Below, in pieces: positions 28,701 through 40,700 of a stretch of DNA of 64,000 bases; within the stretch, counting starts at the first letter, position 1, and each line of letters starts with the position of its first letter. A model generated the notes under the pieces. The model worked only from the letters and a program-made list of their open reading frames with translations. It was not told the DNA's origin and did no database searches. The translations under genes were made by a program, and so were the position numbers. Source of the DNA: Mactromeris polynyma (Eukaryota > Mollusca > Bivalvia > Venerida > Mactridae); NCBI GenBank assembly GCA_032209605.1, contig JASFXZ010000001.1, positions 41,048,619 through 41,112,618 on the forward strand, given 5' to 3'.

Positions 28701-31700
28701 ACCTTAGAACGTTCTAAGAGAAATTGACCAAATATCTGAGATCGTTCTAAGAGAAAATGATCAAAAACCTTAGAACGTTCTAAGAGAAATTGACCCAAAA
28801 ACCTTAGAACGTTCTAAGAGAATTTGGCTAAAACCTTAGAACGTTCTAAGAGAAATTGACCCAAAAACCTTAGAACGTTCTAAGAGAAATTGACCAAATA
28901 TCTGAGATCGTTCTAAGAGAAATTGACCCAAAAACCTTAGAACGTTCTAAGAGAATTTGGCTAAAACCTTAGAACGTTCTAAGAGAAATTGACCCAAAAA
29001 CCTTAGAACGTTCTAAGAGAAATTGACCAAATATCTGAGATCGTTCTATGAGAAATTGACCCAAAAACCTTAGAACGTTCTAAGAGAAATTGACCAAATA
29101 TCTGAGATCGTTCTAAGAGAAAATGATCAAAAACCTTAGAACGTTCTAAGAGAAATTGACCCAAAAACCTTAGAACGTTCTAAGAGAATTTGGCTAAAAC
29201 CTTAAAACGTTCTAAGAGAAATTGACCCAAAAACCTTAGAACGTTCTAAGAGAAATTGACCAAATATCTGAGATCGTTCTAAGAGACAATGATCAAAAAC
29301 CTTAGAACGTTCTAAGAGAAATTGGCCCAAAAACCTTAGAACGTTCTAAGAGAAATTGACCAAATATCTGAGATCGTTCTATGAGAAATTGACCCAAAAA
29401 CCTTAGAACGTTCTAAGAGAAATTGACCAAATATCTGAGATCGTTCTAAGAGAAAATGATCAAAAACCTTAGAACGTTCTAAGAGAAATTGACCCAAAAA
29501 CCTTAGAACGTTCTAAGAGAATTTGGCTAAAACCTTAGAACGTTCTAAGAGAAATTGACCCAAAAACCTTAGAACGTTCTAAGAGAAATTGACCAAATAT
29601 CTGAGATCGTTCTAAGAGACAATGATCAAAAACCTTAGAACGTTCTAACAGAAATTGGCCCAAAAACCTTAGAACGTTCTAAGAGAAATTGACCAAATAT
29701 CTGAGATCGTTCTATGAGAAATTGACCCAAAAACCTTAGAACGTTCTAAGAGAAATTGACCCAAAAACCTTAGAACGTTCTAAGAGAAATTGACCAAATA
29801 TCTGAGATCGTTCTGAGAGAAAATGATCAAAAACCTTAGAACGTTCTAAGAGAAATTGGCCAAAAACCTTAGAACGTTCTAAGAGAAATTGACCAAATAT
29901 CTGAGATCGTTCTAAGGGAAAAATAATCAAAAACTTTAGAACGTTCAAAGAGAAATTGGCCCAAAAACCTTAGAACGTTCTAAGAGAAATTGACAAAATA
30001 TCTGAGATCGTTCTAAGAGAAATTGACCCAAAAACCTTAGAACGTTCTAAGAGAATTTGGCTAAAACCTTAGAACGTTCTAAGAGAAATTGACCCAAACA
30101 CCTTAGAACGTTCTAAGAGAAATTGACCAAATATCTGAGATCGTTCTAAGAGAAAATATTCAAAAACCTTAGAACGTTCTAAGAGAAATTGGCCCAAAAA
30201 CCTTAGAACGTTCTTAGAGAAATTGACCAAATATCTGAGATCGTTCTAAGAGAAATTGACCAAATATCTATTTATATAGAAACTGATTGATCACATCTCT
30301 TATGTCACAACATATTCATCATTTAAACAAAGGGAACACTGGACTGGTAGATACTATTCTACATTTGAACAATTACTGTATATAATATTAAATGCTGAAG
30401 CTGATGCCGTACTTCTTTTCGTTCAAAGTCATTGCACTATGTAACAAACGCCATTCGTCGAATGAGGAGCATAGCCAATTCCAGTGCAGCTTACTGATGA
30501 ACAACACTGACAATTTTCCTCCGTGGTTTTTAATCTGACTCTGTCAAAATCAAACTCCACATGATACACTGAAAAAAATAATCGAAGTGCTATACAAATA
30601 TATTTTCTTAGATTACAAATTACGAATACATAGTCACATTAGTGTTTGTGGCAGACATAAGGATCAATTGGTAGAACACTATACTCATGAGTTGTATATT
30701 TTAACCACGAATCCTGCCTGTGGTGAGCTTTAACTCTGAACTTCACAATCAAAGAATTAGAAGCCAGTGTCACATTGATGTAAAACGATAGAGTAAAACT
30801 TCATTGTGGTAAGCCCAGTACTTCGTCCAAATAGTAGCTAACCTTAATCAACTTTATATAAGTTAAATTTACACGGAAATGACGTCATGTCGTTGTGGTG
30901 TAGTGGTTAGCATAACGGACCGGAAATCCGTAGACCCGTGTTCGACTCCCGGTAGCGCCATTGACCGATTTTTCGTGTTCCACAAACATGACTTTATTTT
31001 AATGTACTTAATCGTATTAGGAAGGCGTATTATGAGAGTCTGCGGAGAAAAATAGCATAGGCATCTTTTAATCATGTTTTTTGGTTTCTTCAGATGTTCA
31101 TTTTTAATTGTTGTGTAAGTTACATGAAAAACAAAATATGTCCTACACTTCAAGACATACATTACTGTGATTAGAAATGTGGCTACAGAACAAAACAGAC
31201 ATGATGCAGTACCTTAGCTGACTTCATTGTAATCAAATTACTGAAAACATATCAATTAGATAACAGTACAATAAATTATACATATAAATGAATTTCATTT
31301 ATTTATGTTAACACTGAATAAATTAACCGCAACTCCCCCCCCCCGCCCACGATTCAACTAGTATGTGCACTCACATAGTGAATAATACATTATAGAAATT
31401 ATAACATGAACGATACATACTCATTTCAATTTTTTAACGATTGCCTAATAAGCATCCTCCAATCAACCACTTTGCATCCACACCGTCACCAACTTGAATC
31501 TAAAAAAAAAAAAAATATTTCAAGAGGATTATCAGCAGCAAATAATGTTTTATTCGTTGTCATAAAACTTTTAAGGCATTGAGTATAATATAAGTAGATA
31601 TATACCTCAAACAGGAAGTGCTGTAAACAATGCATGCACCCGAAAAGCTGGAGACATGAAAATATAAACATACACAACTATGTCGCTCATCAGATAAATG

Positions 31701-34700
31701 CAGCCGATGCAAATCGATATCGATGGGGCTACTGGTCAGTAGACGATTTGTCTGTCGGTAGTTTCCGTAAGTGATCGTAAATTTTCCGATGATCACCGAC
31801 TGATACTGGTATAACACAATAACATGTAGCCAGGGGCTATCTTAGATCTATGTATCCAATAAACGCTTAAAACATTATGTTTTATGTACTTAAAGAGAAA
31901 ACAAATGGAGTTCGATTTTGTTGATGAAACACGAGATTATTCTATTATTGAAAACGAACTATGTGATAGGCAATTTTTTTGCTCAGGAAATAAAATAGAG
32001 AAACAAAACAACGAATTCGTTTCACTTAGCATTTGTTATACACACTTTGTCGTGCAATGTCCAATTAAAATTGCAAATACAAATAATTGTGGGTACTTTT
32101 TTTAATATATATATATTACTATTCCACATCGTGGATTTGAATAATAATTTATATTTACATTAACATATAAGGTTTTTATCTATGTAATACATCAACCATT
32201 ATTGACATTTTAACAACAATACAATAAATAGTATTTATCTTCATGGTTGTCTTTGATTTGTGTAGCAATACATAATTTTGTTTTGTTTTAAGACGTTCTT
32301 ACGCGTTGGATCGGGTCAGCAAGAAAACTACAGTCGGATCATCTTAGCTATTTCAAAAGTACATTTCCGCAAGTTCGCAAATAGAACTCTTTAAAAAAAT
32401 GTTATCGAGGTGTTCCGACTGGAAACTATGTTGCAATGTATACATTAAATGATATCATTGTCGTCATAATTAAAGAAATTCACATCTTATTCCACAATAT
32501 AAAATGAATCTAATTCCGTCACGTGTGAACAAAAATGGTGACAGATATAGAAGTCTATTTGCGATAAGCAGCGTGACATTTTAAGATACGTATGCGCACT
32601 TACACCGTAAACTGTTCCGGTTATGGCAACACATGTTAAAACAATTAGTGTCGGTGACATGGACATATAAACTTTATATGTCTGTGATAATCAATTTTTC
32701 AGCAAGAAAAGCAAAAGTTATCGTATTAATAGCCATTGCGTATAAATACAATATAATTCATCCGTTTGATAATTACATTAACATTGTATTAGAAGTATAT
32801 TAATCCATTACACACAAAAAAGTTTTAATTAACAACAACCCATTAAGCAATGGTGACAAAGAAGTACAATAGTTTAAAATGTTATTAGCAACAGTTACAT
32901 ATATGATGTATGATGCATATATGTATGTAACATATCATTTTAACCAAAAACATCAGTACGATATCAAAATATCTTAGATTAGTACAACAGTTGACACGTG
33001 TCTGTGTAATATAACTCAGAGTGCGAAATTTCGACTACTACTTGTTAGTTTTATACGGAAGTAAAACAAAAAAAACATTTATGGTACTTACCGCTAATAC
33101 ATGGAACGCAGATGATGGTGAACGTTTTTTAACAATTATCTTCTTGCCTTCCGCATGAACAAATATTTTGTCTCTATCCTTAAGTGGTGTCTATTTATGA
33201 TTCGCCAAGTGTCTTAATCCCTCAAAATATTCGATTAAACTAAACACGCGCCAAATTGTAAGGAAGAAAACAGAAGGACTCCGAGCGTATATTTCGCGCC
33301 AACTATCCACTGGACTGTGACAGATAGCGGACATCAACCGAGATAAGGATCGGAAGGACCAAACACATCAAAGGAAGGGTCGCCGACACAGACAATTCTC
33401 AATGATAAACATAAGTGTAAGTATCTTAATGAGTGTCATTGTTCAATATTCAGTTTGCAGATGTGTTAGCGAATGACTAAGTAGATTTATTTGCCGACCA
33501 GATTCCTTAACATGATTATGTTGGAAATCTCTGTGGCTTGCTAAGATCTTCATTGCACGTAAGTGTACTGTTTCGCAATACTTAAAACTATGTTTCCATT
33601 AAACTAATAATTAATTATCTGTGTAATAATCTAATGTTAACCCGATCGGTGTATGGATCTTAAATTACTAATACTTTCTCATATGTCTTGTCATATCTTT
33701 CATAAGTACATTCTTATATATGCTGAACAGTTTAGCATATTTAAACAAGTGTGAATCAAATACTTAATGTAATTGATGATATTATGTGACTGCATGAACG
33801 GGCAATACAACGTATAGACTTATATTGTATACGTAACGCTTTGCTATAACATTGTATTGGTGTGACAATAACTTTTAAGTTCTTAAAGGTGTGAAAGTGA
33901 CCGCAGTAAACTTCTTTACAATATACATGATTTATGAAATCACTTTGTTTAAATGTATACTTATACCTGAAAATGATAATGCTACTAATTACAGATGTTA
34001 CGATTTTTTGGACAAATAACCTACACAACTAGTATCACACATCTTCCAAATAAGATGGCGTGGCTTGTTTTTTGGTAAAATTGATAAAACTTCTTACATG
34101 TATCTACGACTCTGATAATATTTGAAAATGAATGCATCGAGATTGTATTCCTTGGTCATGGAATTATCATGATTAGTGCGAAAACCTGCTTTTTAATAAT
34201 TCAAAGACGTCATTTCTGTGCATGTAGGTTAGGTTTTAAATTGATAATAATGTACGCTTATATGTCTGCTTAAGTGTGTACATGTAATTTCACTTTTATG
34301 TGAATGTGTAAGGCATTTGTAAATCACTAACAAATATTTGCAGATAACATCATAAACATGATGTTATTTATAATTGAATCAAATCAAATCTTGTATTTTG
34401 ACGAAGGCTGATACATGTTTCACGGTTTGCATATATTATGCTAATACCCGAAAATAAATATTGCAAAACTACATAGAACAGAACAGTACAGAAAATGTTC
34501 AAATTACAGACCTAAGTGTAAGAAAATTTGCCCGGCGTAACATTGTACATAATACATCGAACATAAATAAATATAGATTTACTATCGATTAGATATAATC
34601 ATCAATGGACATTTGGTGAAATAATAATGCATTTCATCATCAAAAACTCAAATTCGCGTTTTTTAAAGTATTGACAAAATAAGTACTTTTGTCGGTCAAT

Positions 34701-37700
34701 GTCATTATTGAAAAGCAACAGGGACAAATGTATGTCTGCATTGCTAGAAAGCTATGTAGCCACCATTATACAACCTACCTTGCCGAAACGAAATACAAGG
34801 CAAATGTAATGGTGCATAATTACATAAATCGATATCATTTTTTAGATAGATGTTACAATAAGTACTATGACTGTAAAATACATGCTGATAAAATCAGTAC
34901 AGCCCGGGGCAATTTCAGCATGCTTGCTAAACACAGCGGGGATAGCTTATTTAGTCGCGATCGATAATGATCAGGAGACGTTAAAGTATATATAATTCGT
35001 TATATCATATATGATAGCCAATATCGAGCAGATCTGGAGTATCTTGCGACGAGCAAGAAAGTTGGACATGTTTAAATACAAAGAAAAATCAGGCAATTTT
35101 TATTGCTTTCATAACCTGATTCATGTTGTTAAATTTGCACTCAAGCTCATTTATCTCAATGATTCATGCAATTTGTCGATATATGTTTGCGAATATTTTG
35201 GCAAGACCGTTAATCTTATAGGTCCCGAATTTATTTTAGATTTTGTTTTTCACCATGTCGTAAATAACTAGTATTTACACCTTAACATTATAAGGTAAAT
35301 TTGGTCACCTTACAGGTACACGTGATTATAACAATGTAATATCAAAAGTGTGGTCAGTATCGATATATTATATATAGTGTAAATGTCACTTTGATAAATA
35401 TCTGGCTCAGTGTACATAAAACAATGCTGTTAAAATGATTTGTCACCGATTACCACACGCATAAAAATGTAATTCAATAAATCCTGATAATTTAGAAACT
35501 TTTGTATTTTTAATTATTCTACATAAGGCAAAATAACAATCAATATGATCATGTGTTAAAGGCATTGATTCCATCTTAAATACGATTCAAAAATCAACAA
35601 TACAATAATTGAATTTATGACAGGCTCTCTATAATCCGAATTAAATTGTAATCGATATAAATGCTTTTACACATATTAATCTTATCGTATCAGTGTTTGC
35701 GTAATAGTTGTGGGGGTAATTATCACAGCAGGGGCGTAGTAGGTCACATTGATGCAGTGGTTATATTACACCACTGTATTGAATAATTAATCTATAATGC
35801 AGTGTTGCAAGAAATTATAACATCTTATACATAAACTATACAGATACGCTGGTGAATCTTTATTTTCAAAACGTGTAGTGTATTTCTACAGCTGATTGTA
35901 TATATACAACAAAACTTGCATTTAAGTACAGTCAAATTGTTTAACTATCTTGCATGTATTTTAATTTTGATTGCAGGTGTATTAAAATGCAACTTATTGA
36001 AGGAACGTTTATTAAATATATCACTTGCCTATACTTCTTGCCAAATTATACTTTACACGCGTTTGTCAGATTTATATGTGTTCAGAAGACATTTGTGACT
36101 TAGCAAGATGACATCACATTAACTAGACGTAATGTTGTACATGTTGTATTTGATTCGATTAATATTAATCTACAAATTGACTGTGAGTAAATAACTATAC
36201 TACTAATTTGAAGAATCGGTACTCTATGAAAATCAAATAATTACGTCTTATGTATGTGGCGTTCCTTGTAGCAACGTACTCTCTCTTTCCGAGATGATGT
36301 TGAATGATCATTTTATTTTATTTCAGGTCATAAACAAGAAGACGAAAACAACATTGATGCAAGTTCCACCAAGAGAAAGAGAAGAATAGTATAAACTAGA
36401 AATTAACTTGCAACAAGAACGCCACATACGCAAGACAATGCCCCCCACACAGACCTCTGGGAAAACTAAGGTATACATGTACTGTTTACACGTAATCTCG
36501 TTTTATAAAGAAGTTTTAAGTTTAAATAAATAAGTCAAATACACAGCCTGGGTAACGTAGAAACTATTCCAGTTATCAGGGTGATGAAAACTCCAGGTGG
36601 ACTCCTGAGTAGAACCATCGACCTTCCGTCACCCTGCTAGATGGCTAGATGGGATTCTAACCCGCAGCTGCCAGGGGCATGCGTCATGAAGTTAGCGTCC
36701 ATATCCTCTCGACTATGGAGGCCACTACATAATTTGTATACCATATATGATAATATACGTATGTCACCGTAATGTGACTGTGCATAAATAATGTGCTGTA
36801 CAGAAATGTTTCGGCAACCGAAAAATATAAGATGATATTGTTTGTGATATAAATCTCACAAAAGTCAAGCGTAGCAAATGTTCAACTACAGATTAGTGAA
36901 TTTGGCTGAACTGATACAGATACAACTAACGGAAACAATGTAGGCATGCTGTCTTCATGTCTGATATGATATTATTTAGATTATCAATCGACGTCGCGGT
37001 GGGGACATTTCGGCTTCAAGAATTCTCAAATTCAAATGCGAGAAATTCACGAGTTCAACTTCATGAAGATGGAATCGTGAATTAGCGGAGTTGAAATTAT
37101 GAATTCTTGAAATTGGAATCTTGAATTCGTGAAATTTAAGTCGTGAAGTTCAAATTGTTAATTCGTGAAGTTGTAATCCTGAATTCGTGAAGTTGAAATC
37201 ATGAATTCAAGAAGTTAAATTCGCGAATTCACGAATTTGAAATCGTGAAGTTGAAATCGTGAATTCATTAAGTTGAATTCACGAATTATTGAAGCTAAAT
37301 GTCACCACCAGGCTTTCGTACCCTTGCATTTGAAGTGACCGAAATTTTAATGACATTTAACTTCATTGTCTCTATTTATGCTTATTTTTTTCTTGCAGAA
37401 AGTGAGAAGGTGATTCGGAAACAGACCTCAGGAAATATAATGATCTCGTTAAACAATGATCATTAGAACAATAACATGGTTGACGACATTTGTTTTAATG
37501 TCTCTGTTTTGTATGTTTATTGCGATGACCATACCAGAACTTTACAGTGCTGTTTGACATACATATGTTCATTTCTGATGAAACACGTCAGCCACAACTG
37601 GGTGCTAACAAATTATATAATATTTTATGCATTAACGCACATTTAGTGAGAACTTAATGCCAATTGTTGAAATTGTGATATATAATAGCACACTTGTGGT

Positions 37701-40700
37701 TGCTTGCGTGCTTCTGCATAAACGTATTCATTTTTTGTTGGGTCAATTTCTCTTAGAACGTTATAAGATATGTTGGTCAATTTCTCTAAGATCATTTTAA
37801 GATTGTTGGGTCAATTTCTCTTAGAACCTTCTAAGGATTTTAGCCAATTTCTCTTAGAACGTTCTAAGTTTTTTACCCGTTTTCTCTTAGAAGGTGTTTG
37901 GGTCATATTCTCTTAGAACGTTCTAAGGTGTTTGCGTCATTTTCTCTTAGAACGTTCTAAGGTTTTTACTTTTTAGCCATTTTCTCTTAGAACGTTCTAA
38001 GTTTTTTTGTCATTTTCTCTTAGAACGTTCTAAGGTGTTTGGGTCATTTTCTCTTAGAACGTTCTAAGGTTTTTGAGTCAAATTTTCTCTTACAACGTTC
38101 TAAGGTGTTTGGGTCATTTTCTCTTAGAACGTTCTAAGGTTTTTTAGTCAGTTTCTCTCAGCTCGTTCTATGTGTTTTGGTCAAATTCTCTTAGAACGTT
38201 CTAAGGTTTTTGGTCAAACTCCCTTAGAACGTTCTAAGGTTTTTGAGTCAATTTCTCTTAGATAGTTCTATGTTTTTTGGTCAAATTCTCTTAGAACGTT
38301 CTAAGGTTTTTGAGTCAATTTCTCTTGGATAGTTGTATGTTATTTTTGTCAAATTCTCTTAGAACGTTCTAAGGTTTTTGAGTCAATTTCTCTTGGATAG
38401 TTGTATGTTATTTTTGTCAAATTCTCTTAGAACGTTCTAAGGTTTTTGAGTCAATTTCTCTTGGATAGTTGTATGTTATTTTTGTCAAATTCTCTTAGAA
38501 CGTTCTAAGGTTTTTGAGTCAATTTCTCTTGGATAGTTGTATGTTATTTTTGTCAAATTCTCTTAGAACGTTCTAAGGTTTTTGAGTTCATTTCTCTTGG
38601 ATAGTTGTATGTTATTTTTGTCAAATTCTCTTAGAACGTTCTAAGGTTTTTGAGTCAATTTCTCTTGGATAGTTTATGTTATTTTTGTCAAATTCTCTTA
38701 GAACGTTCTAAGGTTTTTGAGTTAATTTCTCTTAGATAGTTCTATGTTATTTTTGTCAAATTCTCTTAGAACGTTCTAAGGTTTTTGAGTCAATTTCTCT
38801 TAGATAGTTATATGTTATTTTTTTCAAATTCTCTTAGAACGTTCTAAGGTTTTTGGTCAAATTCTCTTAGAACGTTCTAAGGTTTTTGAGTCAATTTTTC
38901 TCAGCTCGTCCTATGTTTTTTTGAGTCAATTTCTCTTAGATAGTTGTGTTATTTTGGTAAATTTCTCTTAGAACATTCTAAGGTTTTTGGTCAAACTCTC
39001 TTAGAACGTTCTAAGGTTTTTGAGTGAATTTCTCTTAGATAGTTCTATGTTTTTTGGTCAAATTCTCTTAGAACGTTCTAAGGTTTTTGAGTCAATTTTT
39101 CTCAGCTAGTTCTATGTTTTTTGGTCAAATTCTCTTAGAACGTTCTAAGGTTTTTGAGTCAATTTCTCTCAGCTCGTCCTATGTTTTTTGGTCAAATTCT
39201 CTTAGAACGTTCTAAGGTTTTTGAGTCAATTTCTCTCAGCTCGTCCTATGTTTTTTGGTCAAATTCTCTTAGAACGTTCTAAGGTTTTTGAGTCAATTTC
39301 TCTCAGCTCGTCCTATGTTTTTTGGTCAAATTCTCTTAAAACGTTCTAAGGTTTTTGAGTCAATTTCTCTCAGGTCGTCCTATGTTTTTTGGTCAAATTC
39401 TCTTAGAACGTTCTAAGGTTTTTGAGTCAATTCTCTTAGAACGTTCTAAGGTTTCTGATCAATTTCTCTTAGAACGTTCTAAGGTTTTTGGTCATTTTCT
39501 CTCAGCTCGTTCTATGTTTTTGGTCAATTTCTCTTAGAACGTTCTAAGGTTTTTGAGTCAATTCTCTTAGAACGTTCTAAGGTTTCTGATCAATTTCTCT
39601 TAGAACGTTCTAAGGTTTTTGGTCATTTTCTCTTAGAACGTTCTAAGGTTTTTGAGTCCATTTTTCTCAGCTCGTTTTATGTTTTTTGGTAAAATTCTCT
39701 TAGAACGTTCTAAGGTTTTTAGTCAATTTCTCTTACCTCGTTCTATGTTTTTTGGTCAAATTCTCTTAGAACGTTCTAAGGTTTTTAGTCGAATTCTCTT
39801 AGAACGTTCTAAGGTTTTTGGTCAATTTCTCTTAGAACGTTCTAAGGTTTTTAGTCAATTTCTCTTACCTCGTTCTATGTCTTTAGGTCAAATTCTCTTA
39901 GAACGTTCTAAGGTTTTTGATCATTTTCTCTTAGAACGTTCTAAGGTTTTTGAGTCAATTTTTCTCTGCTAGTTCTATGTTTTTTGGTCAAATTCTCTTA
40001 GAACGTTCTAAGGTTTTTAGTCAATTTTTCTCAGCTAGTTCTATGTCTTTTGGTCAAATTCTCTTAGAACGTTCTAAGGTTTTTGATCATTTTCTCTTAG
40101 AACGTTCTAAGGTTTTTCAGTCAATTTCTCTTAGAACGTTCTAAGATATTGCATGTTTTCGTGGTTTGCTAATGAAATTATGTGTAATTTTATTAAAAAT
40201 ATTATGAAAATAAAGAGAGTTTGTACACCATTCGTACTTTTTCGTCTTCATTTCCATTTTTAATGTGCATTATACGCATTAAAAAAGCCTTAAAACAGGG
40301 GGTAAAACTGGGAGTAGTGTACGAAGTCCCTTTTTAAAATATGACGTGTTTTATGAAGATCTAATTTTGTATGTTGAAGGTAATTAAAATATAACAGCTT
40401 TGTTCTTACGGCCAATTGCTAGAAGTGTCTGATTTTCTTAGATTTCTATGAATAGAAACATTCTAACACAACACAACGAAACAAACAACAGCTAAACACG
40501 AAATGAATTCCATTCAAATGGCATTTTCTTGTTTTGTTTTTATGTAAATGTTTTTATTAAAACAAATTACACTGAAGTTAAAACCCGAGCAACCAATTGT
40601 GATATTTGGAAGCAGACAGTGTGTATGCAGATCATTTGCAGTTTAAATTGATGTTGGAGATGTTGTATGTTAGTTAATTGTGTTACTATTTATGCTCACT

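Larger units (their letters stand above)
26763..40354. mobile_element. Giant foldback-like element, about 13.6 kb
   Basis: The ends are inverted copies: the plus strand at 26763-26970 (ataacacgttatattttaaa, then gggacttcgtacactactcc) matches the reverse complement of 40145-40354 over about 200 bp with few differences. Inward of each end is an array of short repeats on TTAGAACGTTCTAA, left 26971-30268 and right 37735-40144, again in opposite orientation (unit agagaaattgacc on the left, ggtcaatttctct on the right). The loop (30269-37734) is AT-rich with no recognisable transposase. Long inverted repeats made of tandem units around a loop define foldback transposons (Drosophila FB, sea urchin TU). 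The exact termini and target duplication are unresolved. It lies wholly inside the last Amt intron before exon 2. Confidence 0.8.

Noticed and set aside
26971..30268. CRISPR-like array of regularly spaced palindromes
   Set aside because: Spacers are themselves repeated rather than unique, the DNA is clearly eukaryotic, and the array has an inverted partner at 37735-40144; it is a satellite arm of a foldback element.
30889..30960. Functional tRNA-Ser(GGA)
   Set aside because: Lacks the long variable arm and U33; kept only as a tRNA-like sequence.
34689..35271. Two neighbouring ORFs in the foldback loop as transposase pieces
   Set aside because: Different frames, no DDE-like or zinc-binding pattern visible; cannot be supported without a search.
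39652..40144. Open frames of 60-106 codons reading LLERSKVF
   Set aside because: Products of the palindromic array; same peptide repeats in both arms.
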